From assembly GCA_020050685.1 (NCBI GenBank), contig JAGVKG010000013.1, forward strand, positions 124,001 through 188,000: 64,000 bases of DNA, given 5' to 3'. Positions 18,901 through 25,339 of the stretch are shown here, in pieces. Under the pieces are notes generated by a model. That model saw nothing but the letters and a program-made list of their open reading frames with translations. It did not search any database and was not told the origin of the DNA. Positions within the stretch are counted from its first letter, which is position 1, and each line of letters begins with the position of its first letter. Position numbers and translations under genes: made by a program. The DNA is from Candidatus Obscuribacterales bacterium. Lineage in GTDB: Bacteria > Cyanobacteriota > Vampirovibrionia > Obscuribacterales > Obscuribacteraceae.

Positions 18901-19226
18901 CTCCATCAACTCTATGGAAGTTTCGTCCCGGTGGACATTTTGATTTCAAGCACAAATTCACCCCTGGTACTGCGGATTATCAACTCGCCACAGATCTAGC
19001 CAACTGGTTCTATGGTGATTACATGGTTGATATAGGCTGGCCGTATGCTGTCGCCAAAGCGGGAGCGGGCGGTGTTCAGATTATAACAAGCACAACAAGC
19101 CACATAGAGAAATGGGTCGGCAAGCCCTTTCACCACTATCGCAAAGCAACACACTTGGGATCTTGGCAGGATTGGCTTGACGGACCAAGAGACTCAAAGA
19201 TAGTGGACATCGGGTACGGAAAATGA
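12960..19226 (+). CDS. Giant RHS/YD-repeat protein with transglutaminase-like N-terminus and variable C-terminal tip
   Basis: 2088 aa from the ATG at 12960, preceded by AAGGAG. Residues ~60-190 resemble the transglutaminase-like domain found in RHS proteins: the His (LEHCWVQV) and Asp (VFDPAFK) regions are present, but the usual active-site Cys is absent (GSGNAFDQADLM), so this domain is probably inactive. Near residue 690 an RHS entry region begins (NGRYEYSCTDMTVGNQGAPY), followed by many YD repeats to ~1780. The RHS core (FYSPKLGRFLQPDPIGYEGG, near 1805-1845) is followed by ~245 residues of tip. Such shells enclose a C-terminal toxin or effector released after the core. The tip contains WKFRPGGHFDFKHKF, vaguely like polymorphic toxin type 44; this match is weak. 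Confidence 0.9.
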   Translation: MNEDSKNLTPIDPTKFGMLSQQTATTPTLAESYRMGRTLPSNINPSPTNEHDLITEQTRALKDDLQIIFQYVHNNIKFTPTYGLQKGGLGALIDGSGNAFDQADLMVRLLTQAKDAQGAPKYTANYVRGCILLDASQLFGWLGTTNLTRASELLANGGIGNEISGSLLKLEHCWVQVTSGTNTYVFDPAFKQHNDVSAIATLATSLGYDQATFLAAAKQGSTPTPATDYVQNINDGNIQTQINTLYAQLITYIENNMPGASLAQILGGRSIVPIETSVEQSDLSYRDTNYTMTISNTVDNKCKSILQVQYDHTGSHYTIDVAFFSADIYEKRLTLWFVDDQQDPEYLMAKLRLDGTALDTSSQQTAGNETDIVLTASHAYADSFADAVQQLPVRTGAQTAIGSAWGTASPDMAQLHQIAQNEAIALNTLAGAENMLGQSLLLIWDNFIGQGCKALDLLSRMSKCEIVLHHFVGTISQQTFGANRRNVLNSFLGCWSGSALNDDAVEIPALRTASSMVMHTMEGVAHQQVTGVNCAGPMRIIRTANSGTKDANGNSNNDQRKIYLGTSANWAGSVKPVMQNPNNPPVTPPPVAYTTTTLGEIESEFINRTPSWNVLLAADADIEVEGFDDQSDVLYAYLGISSDGNIVGKNWLNSKGSVSSGNQDDTATNSAASDNARQANGFGMPSVTASESARVNMLNGRYEYSCTDMTVGNQGAPYELSFTRSYNSALRLTHQGLGFGWCHNWQMKASENSDGYMGLGEHSVIAGAPAIAALFVTLDIARAGLAVDNMVILCIVQDILALHLVNNVVRLQTGGGTAIFTKMPDGAYLPPGGTKTAALLTKNLGQSSNEDDDYFVYTTPDKVKYTYLPTGELDKIEYPFGITIALTYEGQNMRLVKVSNGFRELNFTYDVYNILMSVNDGKGRTVQITVDANTLNLTSVSDPLPVSNTNYEYVTSKRGLLKKITKSANPTSPVVTNEHDSFYRVKQQTDAYGNVWKFYLAGSRSEEVAPNGVRRILYFNSKGSTVHSKNVADGVDPIAGPVVEYDGLQRPIRITQPEGNSTSMVYHANGDVLSTTEHAKPGSSLQDRTTSFSYGDTNWPTKPTLITDAADAMILTAYHATHGKPISVKQLKPTDDPEDPPADAPETTYVYNDKGQVTEIHVKTAHNPTPTHLKTVNAYNPTSCNLVSAAMDPDGVNVVTLFQYDDEHSPDELPEVDRPPTPAHKIGNLLKVTDPKGNVSLAEYDANRRVTHTRGPGPFHQETFITYDDNGNVIETRSLTSTDVNTQVTQTTYTIDSKVETVIGPDNFPQGSQPVPVRYVYDELRRLKSATDPQGHVVTPIYDIISRTIGSAVDGVTQQSVAYTLNGKIASVTDARNKTTTFQYDDFDRPTKIIHPDSSVEEISEYDERDNVKKSKTRAGHEYNFAYDEFGRLASKTPPDGSGLPIASFTYDLASRPETISTPIVSDDPSTGTFTMSYDSVGRMTKETYQRGQDETRVVEASVLDKHGNVLQLKYPDGSIVTNTFDQLDRLTSISGFGASTSFAYDSASRRMSQLNGNGTGQGYFFDKVDSLLAMCIGGLKPNSSLGTPPQVQLAYSLSDLAQNVSKRCNDANFLWQPTGEENRTFVYTQANDINQYPSVDGVPFTYNSNGCLTNDGVNTYAYDIESRLVSVTNSGGIVSFKYDPLGRLVEKTVGSNKVRYLYSGMQRIEEYTNGTLSRRYVWGAALDECLFVVDEPSDTLTYLHADETGSTILITDSTGTPIQRNAYTPWGELASGSLSNISVGFTGQFYIPETDLYFFKARFYSPKLGRFLQPDPIGYEGGPNLYEYCGNDPINFSDPMGLWSPADGPLQGFISNDPFPLGKLIGDFGDAITQTMRLIQGLKSLFGGPNISSFESQFNQFISMMNELTKGQAAYAQATTHSSPVGTESASQHILQNGSVSLTADPLVGPSYSDFDPYAAAKHLNIDIKAERRYAHSMNTPSTLWKFRPGGHFDFKHKFTPGTADYQLATDLANWFYGDYMVDIGWPYAVAKAGAGGVQIITSTTSHIEKWVGKPFHHYRKATHLGSWQDWLDGPRDSKIVDIGYGK

Positions 19227-19267
19227 TGAACTCGAGGAGGTGAATATATAGCATCTAGAGTTGAGAT

Positions 19268-19310
19268 ACAGGGGTCCGCATTTCAGATGCGGATCCCTGT
19301 ACTTTCTTTT
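19268..19310 (+). terminator. Intrinsic terminator of the RHS gene
   Basis: 14-bp stem with a single G-T pair (19268-19281 with 19287-19300, arms ACAGGGGTCCGCAT and ATGCGGATCCCTGT), followed by ACTTTCTTTT. It sits ~40 bases after the RHS stop. Confidence 0.85.
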
Positions 19311-19353
19311 GCGCAAGAGAGGCTAAGCATGCTGCTTACACTTCCATGCTATA

Positions 19354-19983
19354 GTGTCTCAAATTCAAGAATTTGAATTGGGAATGACTCGTTTGCACTC
19401 AAACCACAGCCATATGCGCCACGAACAATCAAGCATTACAAATAAAAAATCACCGGCGTCGCGTCCAAATGTGTTGGTCTATCTCTTCTATGGACTATTT
19501 GGTTTACTAACACTTCTCATTACACTTGTTGGGCTATGTACAATTGCGTATTGTACTTTGCCGCCATTCCCCTCGGACAATGAATTGATATCACGATTTG
19601 ATTCCAACAGGAGTGATTTTGAAAAGATCCTAAAAATGTCTAGAGAGGAAAAGGAGACCCTCAGAATCACAAAATACCCGCTTCGCAATATGGCCGAGTC
19701 TCGACAAGCAGAGTATCATGCCGCGTTTCGCAAAATTGGATTGTATGGAATCGACCGTGACTTAAAAAGAGGAAATGTGTTTTTCCTGGTCGCTACGAAG
19801 TTAAACAGCGACGTCAAAGGGTATGCTCATTTGCATAAACGTCCTCATGTAATTAAGGCGTCGTTAGATGACCCATTGGCTTTCTGGTGCGAACGCCAAG
19901 ATCCTGACGTTTCGGAGCGAGCAACCGCTTTTAGAGAACTCCAGGACGGTTGGTATATATGGCGGGAAGTAAATTATCAATAG
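19354..19983 (+). CDS. Single-pass membrane protein of unknown function, possible immunity protein
   Basis: 209 aa from a GTG at 19354; an in-frame ATG at 19384 is an alternative and would give 199 aa. A hydrophilic N-terminus is followed by one strong membrane helix (~residues 42-67, VYLFYGLFGLLTLLITLVGL) and a charged ~140-residue domain expected outside. No family recognised. It directly follows the RHS gene and its terminator, the usual place for an immunity gene, and membrane-anchored immunity proteins are known for effectors acting in the periplasm. The terminator between them argues for separate transcription, so the immunity role is speculative. Confidence 0.6.
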   Translation: MSQIQEFELGMTRLHSNHSHMRHEQSSITNKKSPASRPNVLVYLFYGLFGLLTLLITLVGLCTIAYCTLPPFPSDNELISRFDSNRSDFEKILKMSREEKETLRITKYPLRNMAESRQAEYHAAFRKIGLYGIDRDLKRGNVFFLVATKLNSDVKGYAHLHKRPHVIKASLDDPLAFWCERQDPDVSERATAFRELQDGWYIWREVNYQ

Positions 19984-20105
19984 GAGTTTCATGTTCCCGA
20001 CCACAAAAACAAGACAATATTGTTACGGTAGTTATACATCGCCGAAACAGGCAAACAATTATGCCACCAAACGCCCGGCTAAATTCACTTAGCTTCTCTT
20101 TTTGG

Positions 20106-21320
20106 TTACTTCTGGTTCGTCTTCTTCCAAGTAGCGAGAATTGAATTAGCCCTCTTGTCCAGTTTAGACGCAGCAGCCTCTCGACCGTTTTTACGTATGA
20201 TACATGCATATTCGCGCAAACTTGCGGCTACTCTCGGACTATTCGGACCTAATACCTTTTCCCGTATTTGTAGAGCACGTTTTGAAAGCGGCTCCGCATC
20301 AGCATATTTCCCTTGTTGCATATATAGCTGGGCCAAGTTGCTCAAAGTAACTGCTACCGAACGATGATCAGCGCCGAGTACCTTCTCCTGAATCTTCAAT
20401 GACTGCAAATACAATTCCTTGGCTTCTTTATTCTTCCCTTCTTGCGCATAAAGCGCGGCTAGGTTGTTGAGGCTCTCAGCAATATCTGGATGATTAGGGC
20501 CAAGTTGTTCTTCTCTGATTCGCAAAGAGCGTTTATAAAGACTCTCGGCTTGTGCATTCTTGTGTTGCAAACAATAAAGTGCTGCTAGATTATTCAGATC
20601 CGTCGCGACGTATGGATGGTGAGGACCAGATGATTTTTCATCTATAGACAAGGCGCGCTTGAAAAACCGTTCAGCGTCAACGTATCTCTTTTCCTCAACA
20701 TAAACTTCTGCAAGATTATTCAGACTCTGGGCTAGATCCGGATCGTTTGGGCTCAATGCCTTCTCCCTAATTTGTAAGGCGTGGTTATAAATTCTCTCCG
20801 CTTCCGCGTATTTATCTTGAACCTTATAGAGCAACGCGAGACTATTCAAGCCGGCTGCAACCGCTGGATCATCCTGACCTCGTTGACCCTCGACAATGTT
20901 CACGGCGCGCTTACAAAAGGTTTCTGCCTCCGCATATTTTCCTTGTTCTTTATATACTACAGCCAAGTTGTTTAGGCACTCCGCTACACTAAGGCCATTG
21001 GGCCCAAAACTATGTTCTCTGATTTGCAATGATCGCCTGTAAAGCTGTTCGGCTTGCGCAAATTTACCCTCGTTTCTGTAGACAACACCCAAAGCGTTTA
21101 GGCTGCTTGCCAATCGGTCGTCCTCTGGACCAAACTTTTCGGCTTGTTGCACAGCAATTTGAAGTGATTTCTCTGCACCCACATAATCGCCGAGTTTAAA
21201 TGCGGACATGCCATTTTTCATAAGATTGTCCCAGTCCGGCGTATTCGCGAAACACAAATCTCCACCCAAGAGAACCAAAATCGCCACCAATAGACTCGTC
21301 GATAGATTTCGGAAATTCAC
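20106..21320 (-). CDS. Secreted TPR protein with kinesin-light-chain-type repeats
   Basis: About 404 aa from a GTG at 21320, chosen because GGGGGCGG lies just upstream and a signal peptide (LLVAILVLLGGDLCFA) then starts at the right place; an upstream ATG at 21371 also exists. The mature part is made of 42-residue TPRs of kinesin-light-chain type: each has a [VTS]A..LNNLA.(V/L)Y..(Q/E)GKYA[ED]AE..YKRAL.I.E...GP..P pattern, about eight copies. Such repeats form a protein-binding solenoid. It would act in the periplasm or outside. Transcription converges with the plus-strand gene ending at 19983. Confidence 0.88.
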   Translation of the reverse strand: MNFRNLSTSLLVAILVLLGGDLCFANTPDWDNLMKNGMSAFKLGDYVGAEKSLQIAVQQAEKFGPEDDRLASSLNALGVVYRNEGKFAQAEQLYRRSLQIREHSFGPNGLSVAECLNNLAVVYKEQGKYAEAETFCKRAVNIVEGQRGQDDPAVAAGLNSLALLYKVQDKYAEAERIYNHALQIREKALSPNDPDLAQSLNNLAEVYVEEKRYVDAERFFKRALSIDEKSSGPHHPYVATDLNNLAALYCLQHKNAQAESLYKRSLRIREEQLGPNHPDIAESLNNLAALYAQEGKNKEAKELYLQSLKIQEKVLGADHRSVAVTLSNLAQLYMQQGKYADAEPLSKRALQIREKVLGPNSPRVAASLREYACIIRKNGREAAASKLDKRANSILATWKKTNQK

Positions 21321-21399
21321 TAGTCCGCCCCCACAAGATTCAACGATGATTAGCATTATCGATATTTCCACGTCCTCATGTCAATATTGTTGGCAATAG

Positions 21400-21675
21400 A
21401 TGTGTATTTGCGTGACATACACAGTTAATGATGCCCAGCAAGAGCGTCGGCGAGAATATTTTCAGGGAAGACAAGCAGAACCAAATTGTTTGCTCTGTGT
21501 ATTAAAAGCTTCGGGTATTGAGTTTAACTCAGCCGTCAATCTGCAAAACACAAACCGCGCCGATGAGGCTCTGAAGAAATTCGAAACCCTCCTCAAAAAA
21601 CATCCAAACTCTGGTGTAAAGGACCGAGCACTCCACTCAGAATATTTTGTGCTTGGTTGTAGGCGCATCTGGTGA
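21400..21675 (+). pseudogene. Possible TPR-like gene fragment
   Basis: A 91-codon open frame on the plus strand contains NRADEALKKFETLLKKHPNS, which reads like one TPR helix pair of the kind common in this window. It overlaps the 3' end of the minus-strand matrixin gene and has no ribosome-binding site. It may be a decayed duplicate or chance; listed because nothing else occupies 21371-21636. Confidence 0.2.
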
Positions 21676-23331
21676 GCTTTGATCGGTAACAGATGGAGCG
21701 GTGTCCATAACGTAATGGCGGCTGCGGGGATACGCTTGATACAAGTGAGCGAGCGTCGCTTTGTCACGCTGGCTCAGTCGTCTTTCCGCGCTGATTGTTA
21801 CTGGGATTGGCACCCACACCGTGGTAGATAATTTGGCTGGAAACATAACATCAGTGAAGTGAGGCGAGTGTCCCTGAAGCCCCAGCGCGTGACCGACTTC
21901 ATGACGGCACACGGAAGCAACATCCTTGCCATTCGATTTCAACAGCCCGAACGTATTTACAGTGCAGATTTTTATAGTTGCCGACTTGATCGTGCGCTGT
22001 CCGTTCTCGTCTGCCGGGCCGGGCAAGACAGCCGTTTCGCCTTGTTCGCCCAAAGAGCGCTTTTGGAAGTCGGACTTTTTCGCTGTCCAGGAGCAAACAA
22101 TGTTTGCATCTTCCTCTTTCTCAACTAGCACACAGGAAATCCGTCCCTCGGATGCGGCAATCCACTCTTCGAAACTTTTGACGAGATATTGATTGTATTT
22201 CTCCTTGTACCCACGCACCTTGGCACAGGGCTTTATGTACACTTTTATGGGCATCGCTTCCTTCGCCCATCTGCAAGTGCCGTTCTCAATGATGCTGCTC
22301 AGATAGTCGGGGCGACCGTCGTTCACATCGCTCACAACACCCATAATTGGCTTCATCTTTGCGTGAGGCTTCGGAGCAGTAGAAGGAGCAAATGTCGGTC
22401 CATCATCTTTCGGATACTGGCTCGACTGAACAATCGGTTCTTTTTCTCCTTTTTCTATTGCTTCCGCGGTAGCAACAAACTTTGGATCCGCCGCTTGCGA
22501 TTTGCTCTTCTCTAGAAACGATTTAGCCTCCGCGCACCTCAACGAATCAGGATGCTCATCAATGAATCTCTCAAGCAGCGCTTGCGCCTCTACCTGTTTA
22601 CCAGATAACAAATTACAGCCAGCAATATTGAACAGCGGTGCTTCCGACTGCGAATTAAATTCAAGCGCTCGATTGTATTGCGCAATTGCGCCAGCAGTAT
22701 CGCCGAGGCTTTGCAAAGCAAATCCCAAATCAGTATGAATTGAAGCCGAGTTGTCGTTCGGATCCAATTTACATGCTTCTTCGTACACCGCCTTCGCCTT
22801 TGCAAATTCTTCGGCATCCAACAAAGCCTTAGCCTTTTCGGCTTGCAAGAAAGATTGGTGCGTGCGCTGAGCGCGAGTCATGCTTTGTTTGTTCTTTCCC
22901 AATTCCAAAACGAACATATCTTCAAAATCCACCTGGTGGCACGAACCCAACAAAGACTCGCCGCCATCCGCCACTTGAAGCGTATAGTGATCAACCAAAA
23001 TTGGAGTCCAGTCCGCGCGTCCAGACGCTTTTTCCACGCGTATATCATGCAGTACGTACTGATTTGATTCCTTGTCGTAGCCACCTTCAACAAAGTGCTT
23101 CGACGTTCCGGCTTTGCCGTCGCAGGTCAACGTACCGGTAAGCGTTGCTCCTGCCTTAGTAACTTCCAAAACAACCGGAAGCTCAGTACCATCAATCCGC
23201 GCAATTCCGTACCACGCGCCCGACGCATCCTGATTCGCAGCCCCGTATGCGCCGGGGAACTCAGAGACGCCAAAAACTATTAGGCAGGACAGCAAGTAGC
23301 CAAAAATTCGCTTGCCAACTTTTGATGACAT
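21637..23331 (-). CDS. Secreted TPR-matrixin (M10-like) metallopeptidase with N-terminal beta domain
   Basis: 564 aa from the ATG at 23331, which has GGAGGG directly upstream and opens a signal peptide (GYLLSCLIVFGVSEFPGAYGA); the frame extends 41 codons upstream without support. Residues ~35-150 form a beta-rich domain (GAWYGIARIDG, LTGTLTCDGKAG). Residues ~155-290 carry TPR-like helices (AKAVYEEACKLDPND, AIAQYNRALEFNSQ). Residues ~370-530 are the peptidase: CRHEVGHALGLQGHS is the matrixin zinc motif HExxHxxGxxH, followed by the TDVMFP Met-turn. A putative secreted zinc endopeptidase, paralogous to the gene at 31210. A hairpin-flanked leader motif shared with the FHA-like gene lies ~70 bases upstream of its start. 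Confidence 0.9.
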   Translation of the reverse strand: MSSKVGKRIFGYLLSCLIVFGVSEFPGAYGAANQDASGAWYGIARIDGTELPVVLEVTKAGATLTGTLTCDGKAGTSKHFVEGGYDKESNQYVLHDIRVEKASGRADWTPILVDHYTLQVADGGESLLGSCHQVDFEDMFVLELGKNKQSMTRAQRTHQSFLQAEKAKALLDAEEFAKAKAVYEEACKLDPNDNSASIHTDLGFALQSLGDTAGAIAQYNRALEFNSQSEAPLFNIAGCNLLSGKQVEAQALLERFIDEHPDSLRCAEAKSFLEKSKSQAADPKFVATAEAIEKGEKEPIVQSSQYPKDDGPTFAPSTAPKPHAKMKPIMGVVSDVNDGRPDYLSSIIENGTCRWAKEAMPIKVYIKPCAKVRGYKEKYNQYLVKSFEEWIAASEGRISCVLVEKEEDANIVCSWTAKKSDFQKRSLGEQGETAVLPGPADENGQRTIKSATIKICTVNTFGLLKSNGKDVASVCRHEVGHALGLQGHSPHFTDVMFPAKLSTTVWVPIPVTISAERRLSQRDKATLAHLYQAYPRSRHYVMDTAPSVTDQSSPDAPTTKHKIF

Positions 23332-23383
23332 AAACCCTCCGCGCAGGTCTACACAAACTCCACGTGAGTCACAGACGCCCCAT

Positions 23384-23449
23384 TTCAAGGCGCTTGAACT
23401 CTCCATACCCCTACGGATTACAGTCGCTCTTGGATTAGATACCGACTGT
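23384..23449 (-). promoter_or_regulatory. Hairpin-motif-hairpin leader element upstream of the TPR-matrixin gene
   Basis: On the minus strand a perfect 7-bp hairpin ACAGTCG/CGACTGT (23443-23449 with 23420-23426) abuts AATCCGTAGGGGTATGGA (23419-23402), followed by a 6-bp hairpin TTCAAG/CTTGAA (23384-23398). The 18-mer is identical to one at 30670-30687. Confidence 0.5.
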
Positions 23450-23632
23450 TGCACGGGCTAGTATATACCATCGGGCAGCGCTCTTTGCATCTGCGGCTGA
23501 CAACCTTAGGCTTGGTTAATAAGCGCGAGAAAGTATAATAGGCCAGTCCGCAACAATGTACATCTGGGTAGTTAACAACGCGCTGCAAGCAAGAGATCAA
23601 AAGCAGATCAACTTACTTAGATCGCTAGAAAC

Positions 23633-24076
23633 ATGAAACTGTTTACCAAAGAATATTGTGAAAGTCCCGCAAAAGCCTGGGGAGCCGATCCAGACAGAGT
23701 GATCGTTTGGCACGCCTTCTCAAACTTCTATCTCGATACTTATTTTGACGAAGAGGATCTTCAAAGCATTGAAGACGGATTAGCAAGCTCTCCTTTCTCC
23801 ATAGCAGAACTTGCACATATTGCGTTCCACGAGGTTATGCCAGTGTGCATTTCTAACGCATTATTCTTTTGGGGCGGCGGCGAGTGGCTGGCCTTCGACA
23901 ATGATTGGCTAATACCGAAATGTTTACAGCTTCAAAAAAATCGTCCGTTTAGAACAACCGGGGATCCAGATAACATTCCTCGATATTTGAAGCTTGTTGC
24001 ACCCCTTTATACAGAGTCGTATTTTATGGTGCACCGCGTCGCACGGATTAGAAAGCGCGGAGAGGTTGGTCAATGA
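23633..24076 (+). CDS. DUF7079-like protein, possible immunity protein
   Basis: 147 aa. The pattern WHAFSNFYLDTYFDEEDL...IAFHEVMPVC...GGGEWLAFDNDWL matches the DUF7079 family as I recall it (W-x-x-LS-x-x-FLDT ... EVxPV ... GEWxxFD). The family is small, cytoplasmic and of unknown function, often near polymorphic-toxin or immunity genes. It diverges from the matrixin gene and is followed by another small protein gene of similar character. I cannot see a matching toxin close by other than the RHS protein 4 kb upstream. Confidence 0.7.
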   Translation: MKLFTKEYCESPAKAWGADPDRVIVWHAFSNFYLDTYFDEEDLQSIEDGLASSPFSIAELAHIAFHEVMPVCISNALFFWGGGEWLAFDNDWLIPKCLQLQKNRPFRTTGDPDNIPRYLKLVAPLYTESYFMVHRVARIRKRGEVGQ

Positions 24077-24250
24077 GGTTATCATCAATACTCCGGGCGT
24101 TGACACAATTACTTTCGAGCAAACATTCTCAGCGGTGCGCAGAAGAGCTTCACTTGCACGTAGGGCGCAGCCGCCAAACATCCTGCGAGTAAATCACTCT
24201 TGCTAACGTGAAATCAGCGACAATTATAACGAGCTTATGGACATAAAACG

Positions 24251-24682
24251 ATGAACGAAAAAGCCACCATACTAGACGAAATACAAAAGCGATTGGCAAG
24301 TCACCCGTCTTTGTCCTATGAAAAGAAGTTCGATTCCATTACGGTGGAACCCGTCTCCGAAGATGGCTTTCCTGTATCACTATTTATAGACAGCGATGAA
24401 TTCATGGTTTGCCTTGACGGGTGGCATGAACATTTCAAGTCAGAAGAAGAAGCCATCGCCTGCTTCTTGTTCGGCCTTAGCGATAAAGCCCGCATCAAGG
24501 CTATTCGCCGTGGTAATTTTGAACATCACTGGACCCTAGAATATCTCATTGATGATCGTTGGCTCGCACACAGCGTAGTCGGACTAATATTTTTCCCCTT
24601 CTGGCTCAAGTCACAGGTTATTTTTAGACAAAACTCTGCAATCACGGAACCACCTGCTCCAGATGCGGACTATCCGTTTTAA
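24251..24682 (+). CDS. Conserved small protein of unknown function
   Basis: 143 aa, no signal peptide. The middle has FMVCLDGWHEHFKSEEEAI and the C-terminal half FEHHWTLEYLIDDRW with GLIFFPFWLK, a layout I recall from small conserved proteins found singly in many bacteria, some near immunity genes. Exact family unknown. It ends one base before the end of the convergent lipoprotein gene. Confidence 0.65.
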   Translation: MNEKATILDEIQKRLASHPSLSYEKKFDSITVEPVSEDGFPVSLFIDSDEFMVCLDGWHEHFKSEEEAIACFLFGLSDKARIKAIRRGNFEHHWTLEYLIDDRWLAHSVVGLIFFPFWLKSQVIFRQNSAITEPPAPDADYPF

Positions 24683-24683
24683 A

Positions 24684-25304
24684 TCAAGGGGCTATCGAAA
24701 GTGCCTTTATGATTGCCTCCGCATAATCAGGATCTTTTTCCAACATTTCCATTCTTTTCTTGGCCATATCTATATTGAGGTAGAACTCGCAGTACTTTGA
24801 TTCATCGGGATCGTTCTCACCGTAGAAGAGCTTGAAATCGAGCTTGTGCTTGTCTAGATCATAACGAGCGGAATCATAAGGAGATTCACCAAGCAGAAGC
24901 CCACTGAAACCAATTTCTTTCCTCATCGCGCCTGGTTTCGTCTTAACTTCATAGAGCTTGGCCAAATAATTCACAAAGCTATCGCCAGCAGGACCGGGGG
25001 ATTCTATGCGAACACGCTGCATGACACCAGCATTGACACTCTTGGGTACAGTAACTTTTATACCAATATTTGATTCATGCCGTTTATCATGCGCCAAGAT
25101 TGTACAGGTATCGTCTTCGTTGGATTGAGCACTCTCAATCGTAAATATCACGTCGGTCGATGGCGCAATTGTAGACATTATTCCTCCCTTTGGCTCCTGT
25201 GCTGGCATTTGACTGGTGTTTGAAGAACCGCAAGCCGTTACAAGAATAACAATGCCTGCGCACAGAAGAACAGGCGTCACAACTGTTTCAAGGCGAAAAT
25301 ACAT
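24684..25304 (-). CDS. Lipoprotein of unknown function
   Basis: 206 aa. The N-terminal segment ends in a lipobox LVTAC (Cys ~25), so it should be lipid-anchored after signal peptidase II cleavage. The mature domain is mixed alpha/beta with no motif I recognise. It lies 35 bases after the giant FHA-like gene on the same strand and is probably in the same transcript, so an assembly or anchoring role for the FHA-like protein is possible but unsupported by any motif. Confidence 0.75.
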   Translation of the reverse strand: MYFRLETVVTPVLLCAGIVILVTACGSSNTSQMPAQEPKGGIMSTIAPSTDVIFTIESAQSNEDDTCTILAHDKRHESNIGIKVTVPKSVNAGVMQRVRIESPGPAGDSFVNYLAKLYEVKTKPGAMRKEIGFSGLLLGESPYDSARYDLDKHKLDFKLFYGENDPDESKYCEFYLNIDMAKKRMEMLEKDPDYAEAIIKALSIAP

Positions 25305-25339
25305 ACTCAGCTCCGTCGAAGTAATTCACGCATCAGGCG

